A stretch of 64,000 bases of DNA from DATBAX01 sp963762965 (GTDB lineage: Bacteria; Acidobacteriota; Terriglobia; Terriglobales; Acidobacteriaceae). Position 1 is the first letter of the stretch, and each line of letters begins with the position of its first letter. The DNA is taken from the NCBI GenBank assembly GCA_963762965.1, contig CAVXME010000005.1:46781-110780 (forward strand). Direction: 5' to 3'. Made by a program: the position numbers and the translations under genes. The notes under the pieces were generated by a model. The model had not been told where the DNA came from. It was given only the letters and a program-made list of their open reading frames with translations, and searched no databases. Positions 55,109-64,000 of this stretch are shown piece by piece.

Positions 55109-56419
55109 TCAGGGCTGATGCCGGATGAAGAACTGCTGCTTGTCCACATTGGCTGGCACTGCGACATCGAGGAAGCCGACCATCATCTCGTTGGAGGTTT
55201 GGTCGCCCCAGATTACGGGGCTGTCAGGATCGGGATTGTGCTGGTTGTGGCGTGAGTTGTCGTACCAGGCCACAGCCTGAAGATCCGTGCCTGCCTTGAG
55301 AAAGCGCGGCTCGGCCAGCCGATAACTTAACTGCCAGTAAAAGTCGTAGTTCACCTTGAGCAGCGTTTCGACGCTTTTATCCGGACGAACGATGTTGTAC
55401 TCGAAGCGCTTGCCCCGCAGATGCATGTGCGGGAAGAAACTGAGTAGAGTCGCATCATTGGGCAGCGTGCCGTGGACTTCGACTCGATAATTCTCCGCGC
55501 CCGGCGGAATGGGGATGGCGTCGTGATCGTTGGCCAGTTGCAAAGTCAGCACACGTTGTTTCGGAGGCTGCTTGGCAAAGACCATCCCAATTTTGGTCTG
55601 ATCGCTGGCCGCGTGGCCGTTGGTCGTGTAATGCATCTGGAAAACGAGATCAGAGTGCGCAGGAACGAATTTCGCCATGCCATCGGGCCACTGGTCGGGG
55701 GAACTTCCCGGCGCATAGACAAGAAGCATGTCAGTATCGGTTTCATGCGCCTGGTGGCGCAACTTTTCGTCTTTCAGACTTGACGCAGTAAATGGCACGC
55801 TCAGCGGAGCGCCCCGCAGCCACTGGGAATCCGGCGGGCGAATGTAGATGACCGCATGATGCACGTGCGCCCGGCTGGAGGGGCGCACCTCGGAAGCTTG
55901 CACCCATTTATCCTCAATGAAGTTCGTGGGCACAATTTCGTAGGTGTATTCAACATCTCCCGTCGCGGGGATCGCGAACGGCTTGGGCATTTCAAGAACG
56001 AGATCCGGTTGCGGAATGTTCCAGCCTGCCGCCCAATGCGGCGCGGCCGGCGCATTACTCGGATCGCCCGCCGGCGCCTTCGCATCCACCCAGGACGAAA
56101 TGGTGGAGATTTCCTCCGCTGTTAGCGAAATATCATTCGAAAACTTACCGCAACAGGGATCAGCAAACCACGGTGGCATTCTCTTCGCGCGCACGGCGTC
56201 ACGTATCTGATCGGCCCATGTACTGGTCTGTTCGTAAGTCACCAACGGCAGCGGCGCGATTTCTCCCGGACGATGGCAAACCTGGCAATGCTGCTGGAGG
56301 ATGGGTAGAACATCCTTGTAGAAGGTAGGCGCCGCAGTTGGACTTTTTAGATCAGGCGTTGGCAAGATCGCTGCGCTTGCCGTCACGAGCATTAAGCTAC
56401 AAGCAAATAAGCGAAACAC
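55109..56419 (-). CDS. Secreted haem-c protein with copper monooxygenase-like domain
   Basis: 436 residues from GTG at 56419, with signal peptide to about 17 (MFRLFACSLMLVTASAAI). A c-type haem motif CQVCH sits at about residue 46 in a short cytochrome-like domain, with RMPPWFADPCCGKF as candidate distal region. The rest (about 140-436) has histidine clusters SRAHVHHAVIYI, LVFQMHYTTNG and FFPHMHLRGKRFEY, resembling the PHM/dopamine-hydroxylase-like ascorbate-dependent monooxygenase fold with two copper sites. Redox function in the periplasm is likely; substrate unknown. Such proteins are often annotated only as ascorbate-dependent monooxygenases. Confidence 0.75.
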   Translation of the reverse strand: MFRLFACSLMLVTASAAILPTPDLKSPTAAPTFYKDVLPILQQHCQVCHRPGEIAPLPLVTYEQTSTWADQIRDAVRAKRMPPWFADPCCGKFSNDISLTAEEISTISSWVDAKAPAGDPSNAPAAPHWAAGWNIPQPDLVLEMPKPFAIPATGDVEYTYEIVPTNFIEDKWVQASEVRPSSRAHVHHAVIYIRPPDSQWLRGAPLSVPFTASSLKDEKLRHQAHETDTDMLLVYAPGSSPDQWPDGMAKFVPAHSDLVFQMHYTTNGHAASDQTKIGMVFAKQPPKQRVLTLQLANDHDAIPIPPGAENYRVEVHGTLPNDATLLSFFPHMHLRGKRFEYNIVRPDKSVETLLKVNYDFYWQLSYRLAEPRFLKAGTDLQAVAWYDNSRHNQHNPDPDSPVIWGDQTSNEMMVGFLDVAVPANVDKQQFFIRHQP

Positions 56420-56431
56420 GACGCCTCGGTT

Positions 56432-58051
56432 CTAATTTTGTTTCACGAGAATCCGCAAGTCCTGCCCGGTCATTTCTTTCGGCTCATCCAGGCCCAGCAT
56501 GCCGAGCACGGTCGGCGAAATGTCGCGCAACGAGCCGCCGGGCTTGAGCGAAAACTTCTTGCCATTTTCCGCAACTACGATGAACGGCACAGGATTCGTG
56601 GTATGGGCGGTGTGCGGGCCGCCGGTGGCCGGGTCGATCATTTGCTCGGCGTTGCCGTGGTCGGCGGTGATCAGCATGGCTCCGCCTTTGGCGCGGACGG
56701 AAAGTTCAATGCGACCGAGACAAGCGTCCACAGTCTCGACGGCCTTGACCGTGGGTTCGATCTTTCCCGAATGGCCCACCATGTCGGCGTTGGCGAAATT
56801 AACGATGATGACGTCGAAAGTCCCTTCTTCGACGGCCTTGATTACGGTATCGGCAATACCAGCGGCGCTCATCTCCGGTTTCAAATCGTACGTCGCAACT
56901 TTGGGGGACTGCACCAAAGCCCGCTCTTCCCCTGGGAAAGGCTGCTCGACGCCGCCGTTGAAGAAATACGTAACGTGTGCGTACTTCTCGGTTTCCGCAA
57001 CGCGCAGATTGCGAAGATTCATTTGTCCCATGACATTGGCCAGAATGTTATTCATCGATTCTGGTGGAATCACCACGGGCAGACTGAACTTTTTGTCGTA
57101 CTGGGTCATACAGATGTAGGTCAGGTTCTTGGGTGTTTTGTCGCGAGGGATGGCGAGGTCGAGATCTTCGGCACTGGGAAGGTCGCGTCCGGCCTGCTCG
57201 TTCAGGCCACTATTCCGGGTAAGCGCGCGCGTGATCTGGCGAACACGGTCGGCGCGAAAGTTGAAGCAGATGCAGGAGTCGTCATCGCGAATGGTCGCAA
57301 TCGGCGCACCGCTTTTATCGGTACAAACAAAAGGCACAATGAATTCATCGGTGACGTTCTTGTTATAGGAATCTTTCACACCCTGCACGGGATCGGGGTA
57401 CTTGCCGCCTTCGGCCTCGCCGAACACCATCGCGTTGAAAGCCTTTAAGATCCGCTCCCAGCGGCGGTCGCGGTCCATGGCATAGTAGCGTCCGCTGACG
57501 CTGGCGATCTGGCCGGTGTTGTACTCGCGCATGGCCTTCTGAAGCTGCTCGAGATATCCTGCGCCGTTGGTGGGCAAAGTATCGCGGCCGTCCATGAAGG
57601 CGTGGACGAACACTCGATCGGCATCCAGCCCGCTTTGTTTCGCCATCTTCAGTAAGGCGTGAAGATGGGTTTGATAAGAATGCACGCCCCCGTCCGACAC
57701 TAGTCCGAAAAGATGCAGGCGGCGACCGCCGATTTGCGCATTCTTCATGGCTTTAAGCAGAACTGGATGCGAGAAGAACTCTCCGTTCTGAATCATGAGC
57801 TCAATGCGGGTGCTGTCCATGTGAACGATGCGGCCCGCGCCAATGTTAAGATGACCAACTTCACTGTTGCCCATCTGTCCATCGGGCAGCCCGACGGAGG
57901 GGCCGCTGGTCTGGATCAGGGTGTTGGGATACTCCCGCAGCAAGCGGTCGTACACCGGCTTGCGGGCAAGGGCGATCGCATTGGCTTCAGTTTTTGGGCT
58001 GTAACCCCAGCCGTCAAGAATAATGAGGACAAGTGGTTTCACACGAGGCAT
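56432..58051 (-). CDS. gpmI: 2,3-bisphosphoglycerate-independent phosphoglycerate mutase
   Basis: 539 residues, normal size. Alkaline-phosphatase superfamily: LVLIILDGWGYSPKTEANAI, the nucleophilic serine in GQMGNSEVGHLNIGAGR, and the metal motifs NFANADMVGHSGK, ITADHGNAEQM and HTAHTTNPVPF. It needs Mn and converts 3-phosphoglycerate to 2-phosphoglycerate. With eno 0.7 kb away it covers two adjacent glycolytic steps, but a divergent gene lies between them. Confidence 0.97.
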   Translation of the reverse strand: MPRVKPLVLIILDGWGYSPKTEANAIALARKPVYDRLLREYPNTLIQTSGPSVGLPDGQMGNSEVGHLNIGAGRIVHMDSTRIELMIQNGEFFSHPVLLKAMKNAQIGGRRLHLFGLVSDGGVHSYQTHLHALLKMAKQSGLDADRVFVHAFMDGRDTLPTNGAGYLEQLQKAMREYNTGQIASVSGRYYAMDRDRRWERILKAFNAMVFGEAEGGKYPDPVQGVKDSYNKNVTDEFIVPFVCTDKSGAPIATIRDDDSCICFNFRADRVRQITRALTRNSGLNEQAGRDLPSAEDLDLAIPRDKTPKNLTYICMTQYDKKFSLPVVIPPESMNNILANVMGQMNLRNLRVAETEKYAHVTYFFNGGVEQPFPGEERALVQSPKVATYDLKPEMSAAGIADTVIKAVEEGTFDVIIVNFANADMVGHSGKIEPTVKAVETVDACLGRIELSVRAKGGAMLITADHGNAEQMIDPATGGPHTAHTTNPVPFIVVAENGKKFSLKPGGSLRDISPTVLGMLGLDEPKEMTGQDLRILVKQN

Positions 58052-58099
58052 GTCAAGAATTTATCATGGAGATGAGAAGCGCGGAGTCGGCCTATAATT

Positions 58100-58165
58100 C
58101 CGTAGCGAAAGCTGCTAGCTTCTAGCGACTAGCTAACCGAGCTTGGGCTAGTAGCTGTAAGGTAA
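58100..58165. repeat. Short AGCT-rich repeat tract
   Basis: Around CTGCTAGCTTCTAGC and GACTAGCTAACC, a patch of overlapping AGCT/CTAG words with partial symmetry. Similar tandem words (TCAGCTA, TCAGCTT) follow groEL at 54394-54412. Lies in the 143-base gap between gpmI and the DinB-like gene. Confidence 0.45.
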
Positions 58166-58194
58166 TAGCTCAGACTTTTAATGTGGAGAAATGA

Positions 58195-58698
58195 ATGCCG
58201 ATCAACGATCTCTTGCTGTCTGAATTTGATGAAGAAATGAAAAAGACGCGCATCGCTTTGGAACGCGTGCCGGCGGGCAAGAATGATTTTGCGCCGCATC
58301 CCAAGTCCATGCCGCTGGGTAAACTGGCGCCGCATGTGGCCGAACTTGCCGGTTTCGGGCTGACGATTCTAACCACTCCTGAACTGGATTTCGGCAAGGA
58401 GAGCCGCAAGCGTTTGCCGTTTGAATCCTCGGAGCAACTCGTGCAAGCTTTAGACGAAGGGGCAGCCAAGGTCCGCACCGCTTTGCAAAGTATGCCCGAC
58501 ACAGCGTGGAGAGAAAACTGGAAGCTGAGCTTTCAGGGCAAGCCCATCTTCGAAGGCACCCGCTTCCTCGCCTACCGGGAAATGTTTATGAATCACCTGG
58601 TGCACCACCGCGCCCAGCTTGGCGTGTATCTGCGTTTGAATGAGACAGCCGTGCCGGCCACTTACGGGCCGTCAGCCGATGACAAGATGGGGTTCTGA
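58195..58698 (+). CDS. DinB-superfamily protein
   Basis: 167 residues of the four-helix DinB/YfiT type. Metal-ligand histidines are in GKLAPHVAELAGF and MNHLVHHRAQLGVYLRLNE, the latter giving the HxxxH pattern. The N-terminus MPINDLLLSEFDEEMKKTRI is normal. GGAG precedes the ATG. Members include bacillithiol and mycothiol transferases and many uncharacterised proteins; the thiol partner is unknown in this phylum. Confidence 0.88.
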   Translation: MPINDLLLSEFDEEMKKTRIALERVPAGKNDFAPHPKSMPLGKLAPHVAELAGFGLTILTTPELDFGKESRKRLPFESSEQLVQALDEGAAKVRTALQSMPDTAWRENWKLSFQGKPIFEGTRFLAYREMFMNHLVHHRAQLGVYLRLNETAVPATYGPSADDKMGF

Positions 58699-58716
58699 TG
58701 TTCCTTCGCCGCGCAG

Positions 58717-60000
58717 TCAGCCCCTGTAATTCAACGCCTTCAACCCCAGAAACCTAGCTGAGTCTCCCAACTCTTCTTCAATTCTCAACAACTGGTTGTA
58801 TTTGGCAATGCGGTCGGTGCGCGATGCCGAGCCCGTCTTGATCTGCCCTGCTCCGGTGGCGACCGCTAAGTCGGCAATGAACGTGTCTTCACTTTCGCCG
58901 GAGCGGTGCGAGATGATTGAGGTGTATCCGTTGCGTCGGGCGAGGTCGATGGCATCAAGGGTTTCGCTGACGGTTCCGATCTGGTTCACCTTGATAAGAA
59001 TGCTATTGGCAATGCCCTTATCAATTCCCTGCTGCAAGCGTTTCGTGTTGGTGACGAAAAGATCGTCGCCGACCAGCTGAATTTTCTTGCCAACTTCATC
59101 GCTCAGAACCTTCCAGCCGGCCCAATCATCTTCAGCAAGACCATCTTCCAGGGAAACAATGGGATATTTCTTCGTCCAATCGGCCCAGTAGTGCGCCATT
59201 TCTTCCGGACTGCGTACCGAGTTGTCCGATTTCTTGAAAACGTATTTGCCGTCTTTGAAAAACTCGCTGGCGGCGGGATCCAGCGCGATGGAAATTTGTT
59301 CTCCGGGCTTGTAGCCAGCCTGCTGAATAGCCTCAAGAACCACTTCAATCGCTTCCGCATTCGACTTCACCGATGGAGCAAATCCGCCTTCATCGCCGAC
59401 TGCGGTGTTGTAGCCACGCTTCTTGAGCACGCCTTTGAGCGTGTGAAAAACTTCCACGCCCCAGCGCAGCGCTTCCGAGAACGACTCCGCGCCAACTGGC
59501 ATGACCATAAATTCCTGAAAGTCGACGTTGCTGTCGGCGTGGGCGCCCCCGTTGAGAATGTTCATCATCGGCGTGGGCAGCGTGTTGGCCCCGGCGCCCC
59601 CCAGGTAACGATAGAGCGGCACAGCATACGACTCGGCGGCAGCCCGGGCAGCAGCCATGGAAACCGCAAGGATGGCATTCGCTCCCAGACGTCCTTTATT
59701 TTCGGTACCATCAAGATCGATCATTACCTGATCGAGTCCCCGCTGGTCGGTAACGTCAAACTCTTCCAGCGCTTCGGCAATCTCGCCGTTCACATTTTCA
59801 ACCGCCTTGAGCACGCCTTTGCCGAGGTAGCGCTTCTTGTCGCCATCGCGAAGTTCCACCGCTTCATGCTCGCCGGTAGATGCGCCGCTGGGCACAATCG
59901 CACGTCCCATAATTCCATCGGCCAGGGTGACTTCGGCTTCCACAGTTGGGTTGCCGCGTGAATCCAGAACTTCGCGGGCAAAGACGTCAATAATATTCAT
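58717..60000 (-). CDS. eno: Enolase
   Basis: 427 residues from ATG at 60000 (MNIIDVFAREVLDSRGNPTV); the frame extends to 60144 but the family starts here. Other motifs: GASTGEHEAVELRDGDKKRY, VGDEGGFAPSVKSN, and SHRSGESEDTFIADLAVATG. It interconverts 2-phosphoglycerate and phosphoenolpyruvate. AGGAAGAGAG lies about 13 bases upstream, a wide spacing. The GH57 gene ends 149 bases upstream in the same direction. Confidence 0.98.
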   Translation of the reverse strand: MNIIDVFAREVLDSRGNPTVEAEVTLADGIMGRAIVPSGASTGEHEAVELRDGDKKRYLGKGVLKAVENVNGEIAEALEEFDVTDQRGLDQVMIDLDGTENKGRLGANAILAVSMAAARAAAESYAVPLYRYLGGAGANTLPTPMMNILNGGAHADSNVDFQEFMVMPVGAESFSEALRWGVEVFHTLKGVLKKRGYNTAVGDEGGFAPSVKSNAEAIEVVLEAIQQAGYKPGEQISIALDPAASEFFKDGKYVFKKSDNSVRSPEEMAHYWADWTKKYPIVSLEDGLAEDDWAGWKVLSDEVGKKIQLVGDDLFVTNTKRLQQGIDKGIANSILIKVNQIGTVSETLDAIDLARRNGYTSIISHRSGESEDTFIADLAVATGAGQIKTGSASRTDRIAKYNQLLRIEEELGDSARFLGLKALNYRG

Positions 60001-60148
60001 TTTCGGTGAACTCTCTTCCTTGGGGTTTATAAATTCTATTTTCGCAAACTTGTATCCGGGTCGATTGCGGGGGTGTGTCTGTTCCGGGAAACTAAGATTA
60101 TAAATCAGGATATCTCGGAAGTTGCTGCTGATATCTGACTGCATACGA

Positions 60149-62413
60149 TCAATATCCGTGGGCCAGCAATTCGTCTTCGCTCAGGAGTTGCAGTTCCATC
60201 CAGCCTTCGACCGGGAGCGCATCCATCGGCAGTCGGTTTTCCCAGAGACTGAAGCGTAGACGCAGCTTGGTGGTTGCCCCTCCGGCAGCCTTGACTGCAT
60301 TGTTTCCTGTTAATGAAATAGGTGGTGTAGCCAGCAACAGAGTCAGTGGCAATTTGAATTCGAAGCTGCGAGCCAGCACCATCGCCACATCGCTTTGATT
60401 CTGCGCCGAATTCACGATTTGAGCGTCCTCCTCCGGAATGCGCAGATTCCAGGCGTACACCGCGCCGTTTCTTACGGCCGCCTCCAGCCGCAAGGCTCGC
60501 CGGGAACGCGGTTCATCTTTCGCCCACGACTCCAGGTTGACCACCAACTCAAAATCGATATCTGGAATTTTCTCGGCAAAGTCGAGACGACCATAAACAT
60601 TGGCCTCATCGATTCCTGCATAAACCGAATCCAGCAAGAAAGTCTTCCCGTGCATGGCACCCGCCCGGCGATCGGCGGTGTAGGTTGCCGCACCCATCCA
60701 CTCGAAATAGCGGACTTGGTCGCCGGTAATTCGCGGGTGAATGTAAGCCGTCTGAGGGATGAACGACGGACGCGCCGTTCCCCCGCAAATCGGCTGTGCC
60801 AGATAGTCGGGGGGCGTCGCCCCCAGCGCCTGATAAACATTGGACAAATGCTTGCGATAAAGCTCGTCGAACTCGCGATCATTCGCAGAGTGATGTTCGG
60901 GCCCATACCACCAGTTCCAGTCACTACCCTCGGCGATCATGAGCTCCTCAAAGGCCAGCTTGCGCTGTTCTTCGCTACAGCGCGGCGACATTTGCGTATA
61001 AAAGTTCCTTGCATGCGAAAGATAGTCCCAGGAACGATTGTCCTCAGGTGCGCCGATCCACACATTGAAATTGGCGCCTATCCAGGAGCCGGGGACGAGC
61101 GACTTGAGCGGCGCTGGATTTTTATGCCGCTCGATGGCTTCCGAAACCGTAACCGCTTCAATCCCTGGATCGTGCTGCATCGCATCATAAAATCGGCGCA
61201 GAAATTCGCGCCCAGACTGCGGGTAGTATTCCCAGGCGTTCTCGCCATCGAGGATCACAGACACGACGGCATCACGCCCTGAATCAAGAACAGGTTGAGC
61301 AGCTTGCTTGATGTTATAGATAAGGTGGCTCGCGGCCTGTTGTGCGGGGACATTCGAATACACAAATCCGACCAAATCGGAGATGGTATGGTCACGAAAG
61401 ACCAGATGCATCTCCGTCTGCCCATTCTCATAGCGATGGACGGTGTAGAGTTTCTCTGCCGCGTCCGCGGGTAATCGGCCACCGCCATCGCGCGCAAAGG
61501 AAACGCCGAGGGTTCGTCCTAGAACGCCTTCATCGGTGGCCATCCACTTTACGCCCAGGCTGTGGCCGATCGAGAAAACTTCCTCGGAAACGCTGCCCTC
61601 CGACGGCCAAACTCCCTTGGGCTTAACGCCAAAGACTTTTTCGTGCAGATCGAGTCCACGCAGGAGCTGCTCGCGAGCATCCTCGGGATGCTGAAAGCGA
61701 TTCTGCGGCAGGGGCAATCCCGGAGTGGACACCGCGCCCACGCTGGTATCGCACAGCAACGGAAGAATCGGGTGGTAAAATGGTGAAGTTGAGATTTCGA
61801 TACTTCCCCGTTGCGCTGCCTCCGCATGAGCAGGCAATACTTTCCCGATTAATTCCCGTTCGCGATTGATCACAAACTGCTGATCTTCGAACGAATAGCC
61901 GCTGCCTTTATTGATCAGCCCCGCGATGTCTTTATCTTCCAGGAAGAATTCGTCGAACCAGGCAATCTGCGAGAGCACTTGCAAATCGGTAAAGTCTTGC
62001 ACGGAAAAATGCTTTTCGCAACGCTGCGGCGAGTCGTCGCAGTTGCGAAAGCGCTCCCACAGCTCGCGGAACCGCGGATAGCGCCCGATGACGTGCACCT
62101 CATTCGCCTGAAACAAATATTGCAGCGCAAACAGACGTTCCTCGGGCGTGAGATCTTTGGCAGGCTTGGCCGCAACTTGCAGGAAAGGATCATGCGCCGT
62201 CCCGGCAACGTAATCCTGAATTTGCGTAATCAGCGAAGGGACCAGATTGAACGTCTGATGAACATTGGGGAACTCATCCAGCAGCTTGACCATGCCGTAA
62301 TAGTCTTTAAGCGCATGCAGACGCACCCACGGCAGGCGGTATTCGCCCGTGACCAGGTCTTTATAAAAAGGCTGATGCTGATGCCACAGAACTATGACGC
62401 GTAGAACAGGCAT
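60149..62413 (-). CDS. Glycoside hydrolase family 57 (alpha-glucanase-like)
   Basis: 754 residues, cytoplasmic (no signal). GH57 motifs are in order: HQHQPF at residue 11, DEFFLEDKDI, GVWPSEGSVS with the catalytic glutamate (about residue 280), LDGENAWEYY with the acid/base aspartate (about residue 390), and HHSANDREFDELYRKH. The C-terminal part (about 540-754) carries beta-rich accessory domains. Family members are amylopullulanases, 4-alpha-glucanotransferases or branching enzymes; the exact activity is not decided here. A glycogen or trehalose role next to enolase is plausible only by context. Confidence 0.88.
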   Translation of the reverse strand: MPVLRVIVLWHQHQPFYKDLVTGEYRLPWVRLHALKDYYGMVKLLDEFPNVHQTFNLVPSLITQIQDYVAGTAHDPFLQVAAKPAKDLTPEERLFALQYLFQANEVHVIGRYPRFRELWERFRNCDDSPQRCEKHFSVQDFTDLQVLSQIAWFDEFFLEDKDIAGLINKGSGYSFEDQQFVINRERELIGKVLPAHAEAAQRGSIEISTSPFYHPILPLLCDTSVGAVSTPGLPLPQNRFQHPEDAREQLLRGLDLHEKVFGVKPKGVWPSEGSVSEEVFSIGHSLGVKWMATDEGVLGRTLGVSFARDGGGRLPADAAEKLYTVHRYENGQTEMHLVFRDHTISDLVGFVYSNVPAQQAASHLIYNIKQAAQPVLDSGRDAVVSVILDGENAWEYYPQSGREFLRRFYDAMQHDPGIEAVTVSEAIERHKNPAPLKSLVPGSWIGANFNVWIGAPEDNRSWDYLSHARNFYTQMSPRCSEEQRKLAFEELMIAEGSDWNWWYGPEHHSANDREFDELYRKHLSNVYQALGATPPDYLAQPICGGTARPSFIPQTAYIHPRITGDQVRYFEWMGAATYTADRRAGAMHGKTFLLDSVYAGIDEANVYGRLDFAEKIPDIDFELVVNLESWAKDEPRSRRALRLEAAVRNGAVYAWNLRIPEEDAQIVNSAQNQSDVAMVLARSFEFKLPLTLLLATPPISLTGNNAVKAAGGATTKLRLRFSLWENRLPMDALPVEGWMELQLLSEDELLAHGY

Positions 62414-62486
62414 TTAACGTGGATTCCCAAGTCCCTGCAGGGTTGTAGCAGTCTAGCACGACCCCAATTGTCCTTCTGAATACCAA

Positions 62487-62527
62487 TTGTCATCCTGAGC
62501 AAGCGTTCTTTGCGCAGCGAAGGATCT
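62487..62527. repeat. Dispersed GGATGACAA-type palindromic repeat, copy C
   Basis: TTGTCATCCTGAGCAAGCG ... GCGCAGCGAAGGATCT; the reverse complement of the arrangement in copies A and B. Lies in the 128-base gap between the GH57 gene and recQ. Confidence 0.7.
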
Positions 62528-62541
62528 CTGCATCGCCGACG

Positions 62542-64000
62542 TCACCCCGCCGCCTGCTTCTGCTGCTTCGCTTCCCACCGCAACCGCGCCGTCACCAACC
62601 GGATGTCCTCATAACTAATCTCCGCCGATACAGCATCTTTAATCGGACGCAGCCCTGCCGTGCCCACCTTTGCGCAAGCTGCTTCGATCTCTTTCTGCTT
62701 CCCAGGATCGATCCATCCATCTTTAAATTCGACATCTCCACTTTCGATCAGCTCGGCGACCGAAGTGATGATGGTAGAAATCTGACGTCCGCGGATAACG
62801 GCGATCTCGGAGAAGGTCTGACCATCATCCAGGAGGCGTTTTGTAGCAGCAGCCGGACGTGAGATTTGTTTGGGGATGGCGCTCGCTCGTGCACCTTCGC
62901 GATATCGGGCCAGGGCAGCGAACAGCTGCGGGCCATACATTTGCGCTTTGCGCTCTCCGAATCCGGTGATCTGCAACAGCTCAGGAATCGAGCCGGGTTG
63001 CTTGCGGCAAACTTCTTCAAGGGTCGTATCGTGCATCACTACAAAAGCCGGGGTGGCTTGCACGCGCGCTGTGTCGCGACGCCATTGACGCAGATATTCC
63101 CGCAGGGCTTCATCAACATCGGGCTTAGTGATCGAAACAACTCTTGCTGCTGGCAGCGTGACTTCAGATAATCCAGCCGGCGAGCCAGAACAAACGTCGC
63201 ATACGCCGCAGGTTTCCCATTTGGGCTTCTCGCCGAAATGTTCGCAGATTTGCCGCTGCCTGCATTGCGTCGAATCGGCGAAGCTGCGAATATTGTGATA
63301 ACGCTGCCACGCCCGGTCTTTCTCCGCAGCCATCGGTAATCTGGTTCGTGAAATGCGCGAGCAGCGCCGCATCCCGCTTTTGCCACAGCAAAATGCAGTC
63401 AGCAGGATTGCCCGTCACGCCCAGCGCGTCCGGCTTCCTGGTAATACTGCTCGATCGATTTGGGCAGCGACATATGAATCACCGCCCGCACCGTGGCCTT
63501 GTTGATGCCAAGGCCAAAAGCAATCGTCCCCACCAGCACCCGCACTTCGTCCGACATCCAGGCTTCCTGATTACGCTTGCGGACCGATGACTCCATCTTC
63601 CCGTGATAAGCAGTTGCAGCAATCCCATTCTCCTCGAGAAAATCTACAGTCTGCTCTACGCGCGCAATCGTCGGCTCGTAAACGATCACATTGCCTTCCG
63701 GATAATTGCGCAACAGCGTCAGTAACAGAGGCGCAATCTCCTGCCCCTTGCATTCCTTCACCGCATAACGCAGGTTGGGACGATGAAAGCTGGCAATATA
63801 TTTATGCGGCGCGCGCAACTGGAGCTGATGAAGAATGTCGTGACGCACCCGCTGAGTGGCGCTCGCGGTAAACGCCGCAATGTGCGCATTAGGAAAATGC
63901 GCCCGCAACCGGCTCAGCTGCCGGTAGTCGGGACGAAACTCATGTCCCCACTCGGAAATGCAATGCGCTTCATCAATCGCAAAAAAAGAAATCGGAACCT
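62542..64000 (-). pseudogene. recQ: RecQ-family DNA helicase, 5' truncated by window end and frameshifted
   Basis: Runs off the window at base 64000. The first frame covers motif II (IDEAHCISEWGHEFRP), TAFTASATQRV, and motif VI (SIEQYYQEAGRAGRDG). After GRDG the frame is lost at a CCC run (63411-63413 on +); the intended continuation NPADCILLWQKRDAALLAHF is in a second frame, which is lost at 63330; a third frame carries AAEKDRAWQRYHNIRSF, the zinc site CEHFGEKPKWETCGVCDVC, an HRDC domain (GSIPELLQITGFGERKAQ) and a C-terminal RQC-like tail to 62542. Removing one G at each site restores a single protein. This may be sequencing error or decay. RecQ unwinds DNA in recombination repair. Confidence 0.82.

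Noticed and set aside
56438..57448. 336-residue open frame antisense to gpmI
   Set aside because: Shadow of gpmI in the opposite strand; no recognisable domain.

Overview
This is a chromosomal housekeeping segment of a GC-rich, Gram-negative bacterium, most likely an Acidobacteriota (Terriglobia-type) genome or metagenomic contig. That placement is inference. It rests on gene content (acidobacterial-style secreted proteins, a HEAT-PilZ protein, tandem RND pumps, a GH57 hydrolase beside eno, a CIRCE-controlled groESL operon) and on several families of short dispersed palindromes of the type ending in GGATGACAA. No phage, plasmid, IS element, CRISPR array, tRNA or rRNA was seen.

Layout. 1-1520: the end of a band-7/SPFH protein, a SPOR-domain membrane protein and an ArsR-type regulator. 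1525-6286: a large membrane hybrid histidine kinase, divergent from an HD-GYP response regulator; this is a two-component/c-di-GMP output pair. 6313-7535: two small uncharacterised proteins. 7607-13768: a cell-wall recycling and precursor block: a secreted serine hydrolase fused to a NamZ-type muramidase, a second serine hydrolase, MurQ and MurA. 13784-17003: a membrane sulfatase-fold transferase and a VOC protein. 17087-19965: rpsO-pnp. 20112-22731: a zinc-ribbon/Sel1 membrane protein, then an ECF sigma/anti-sigma pair. 22747-27218: a co-directional set of GNAT-like protein, DCC protein, acetyl-CoA synthetase and UbiA-like prenyltransferase. 27503-35076: an MdtABC-like efflux operon without an outer-membrane channel. 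35212-40523: a secreted cupredoxin-like protein, a GT39-like glycosyltransferase and a HEAT-PilZ protein.

40599-44085 holds the F0 genes of ATP synthase (atpZ, atpI-like, atpB, atpE) downstream of a lone, frameshifted nuoN. 44115-45567 is a set of small genes: a PH-like protein, a protein with an FHHADHV motif, a DoxX-like protein and a ribbon-helix-helix regulator with three tandem GTACCA repeats in front of it. 45679-50097: lysS, a secreted SnoaL-like protein and eutBC. 50106-52091: galE, an EVE-domain protein and a secreted CarboxypepD_reg-like protein. 52161-54452: groES-groEL with a clear promoter, CIRCE operator and terminator. 54472-64000: a MITE-like palindromic element, a DUF2277 protein, a haem/copper monooxygenase-like protein, gpmI, a DinB-like protein, eno, a GH57 glycosidase and the end of recQ, which carries two frameshifts.

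The most noteworthy points are the muropeptide-salvage block with its hydrolase-NamZ fusion, the ribbon-helix-helix/DoxX/FHHADHV module with iterated operator, the missing conventional start and structured leader of the HEAT-PilZ gene, the sodium-type ligand pattern in the AtpE subunit, the degenerate receiver of the hybrid kinase, and at least five families of dispersed palindromes. I did not find a system I can call clearly new; the candidates above are graded in the findings.
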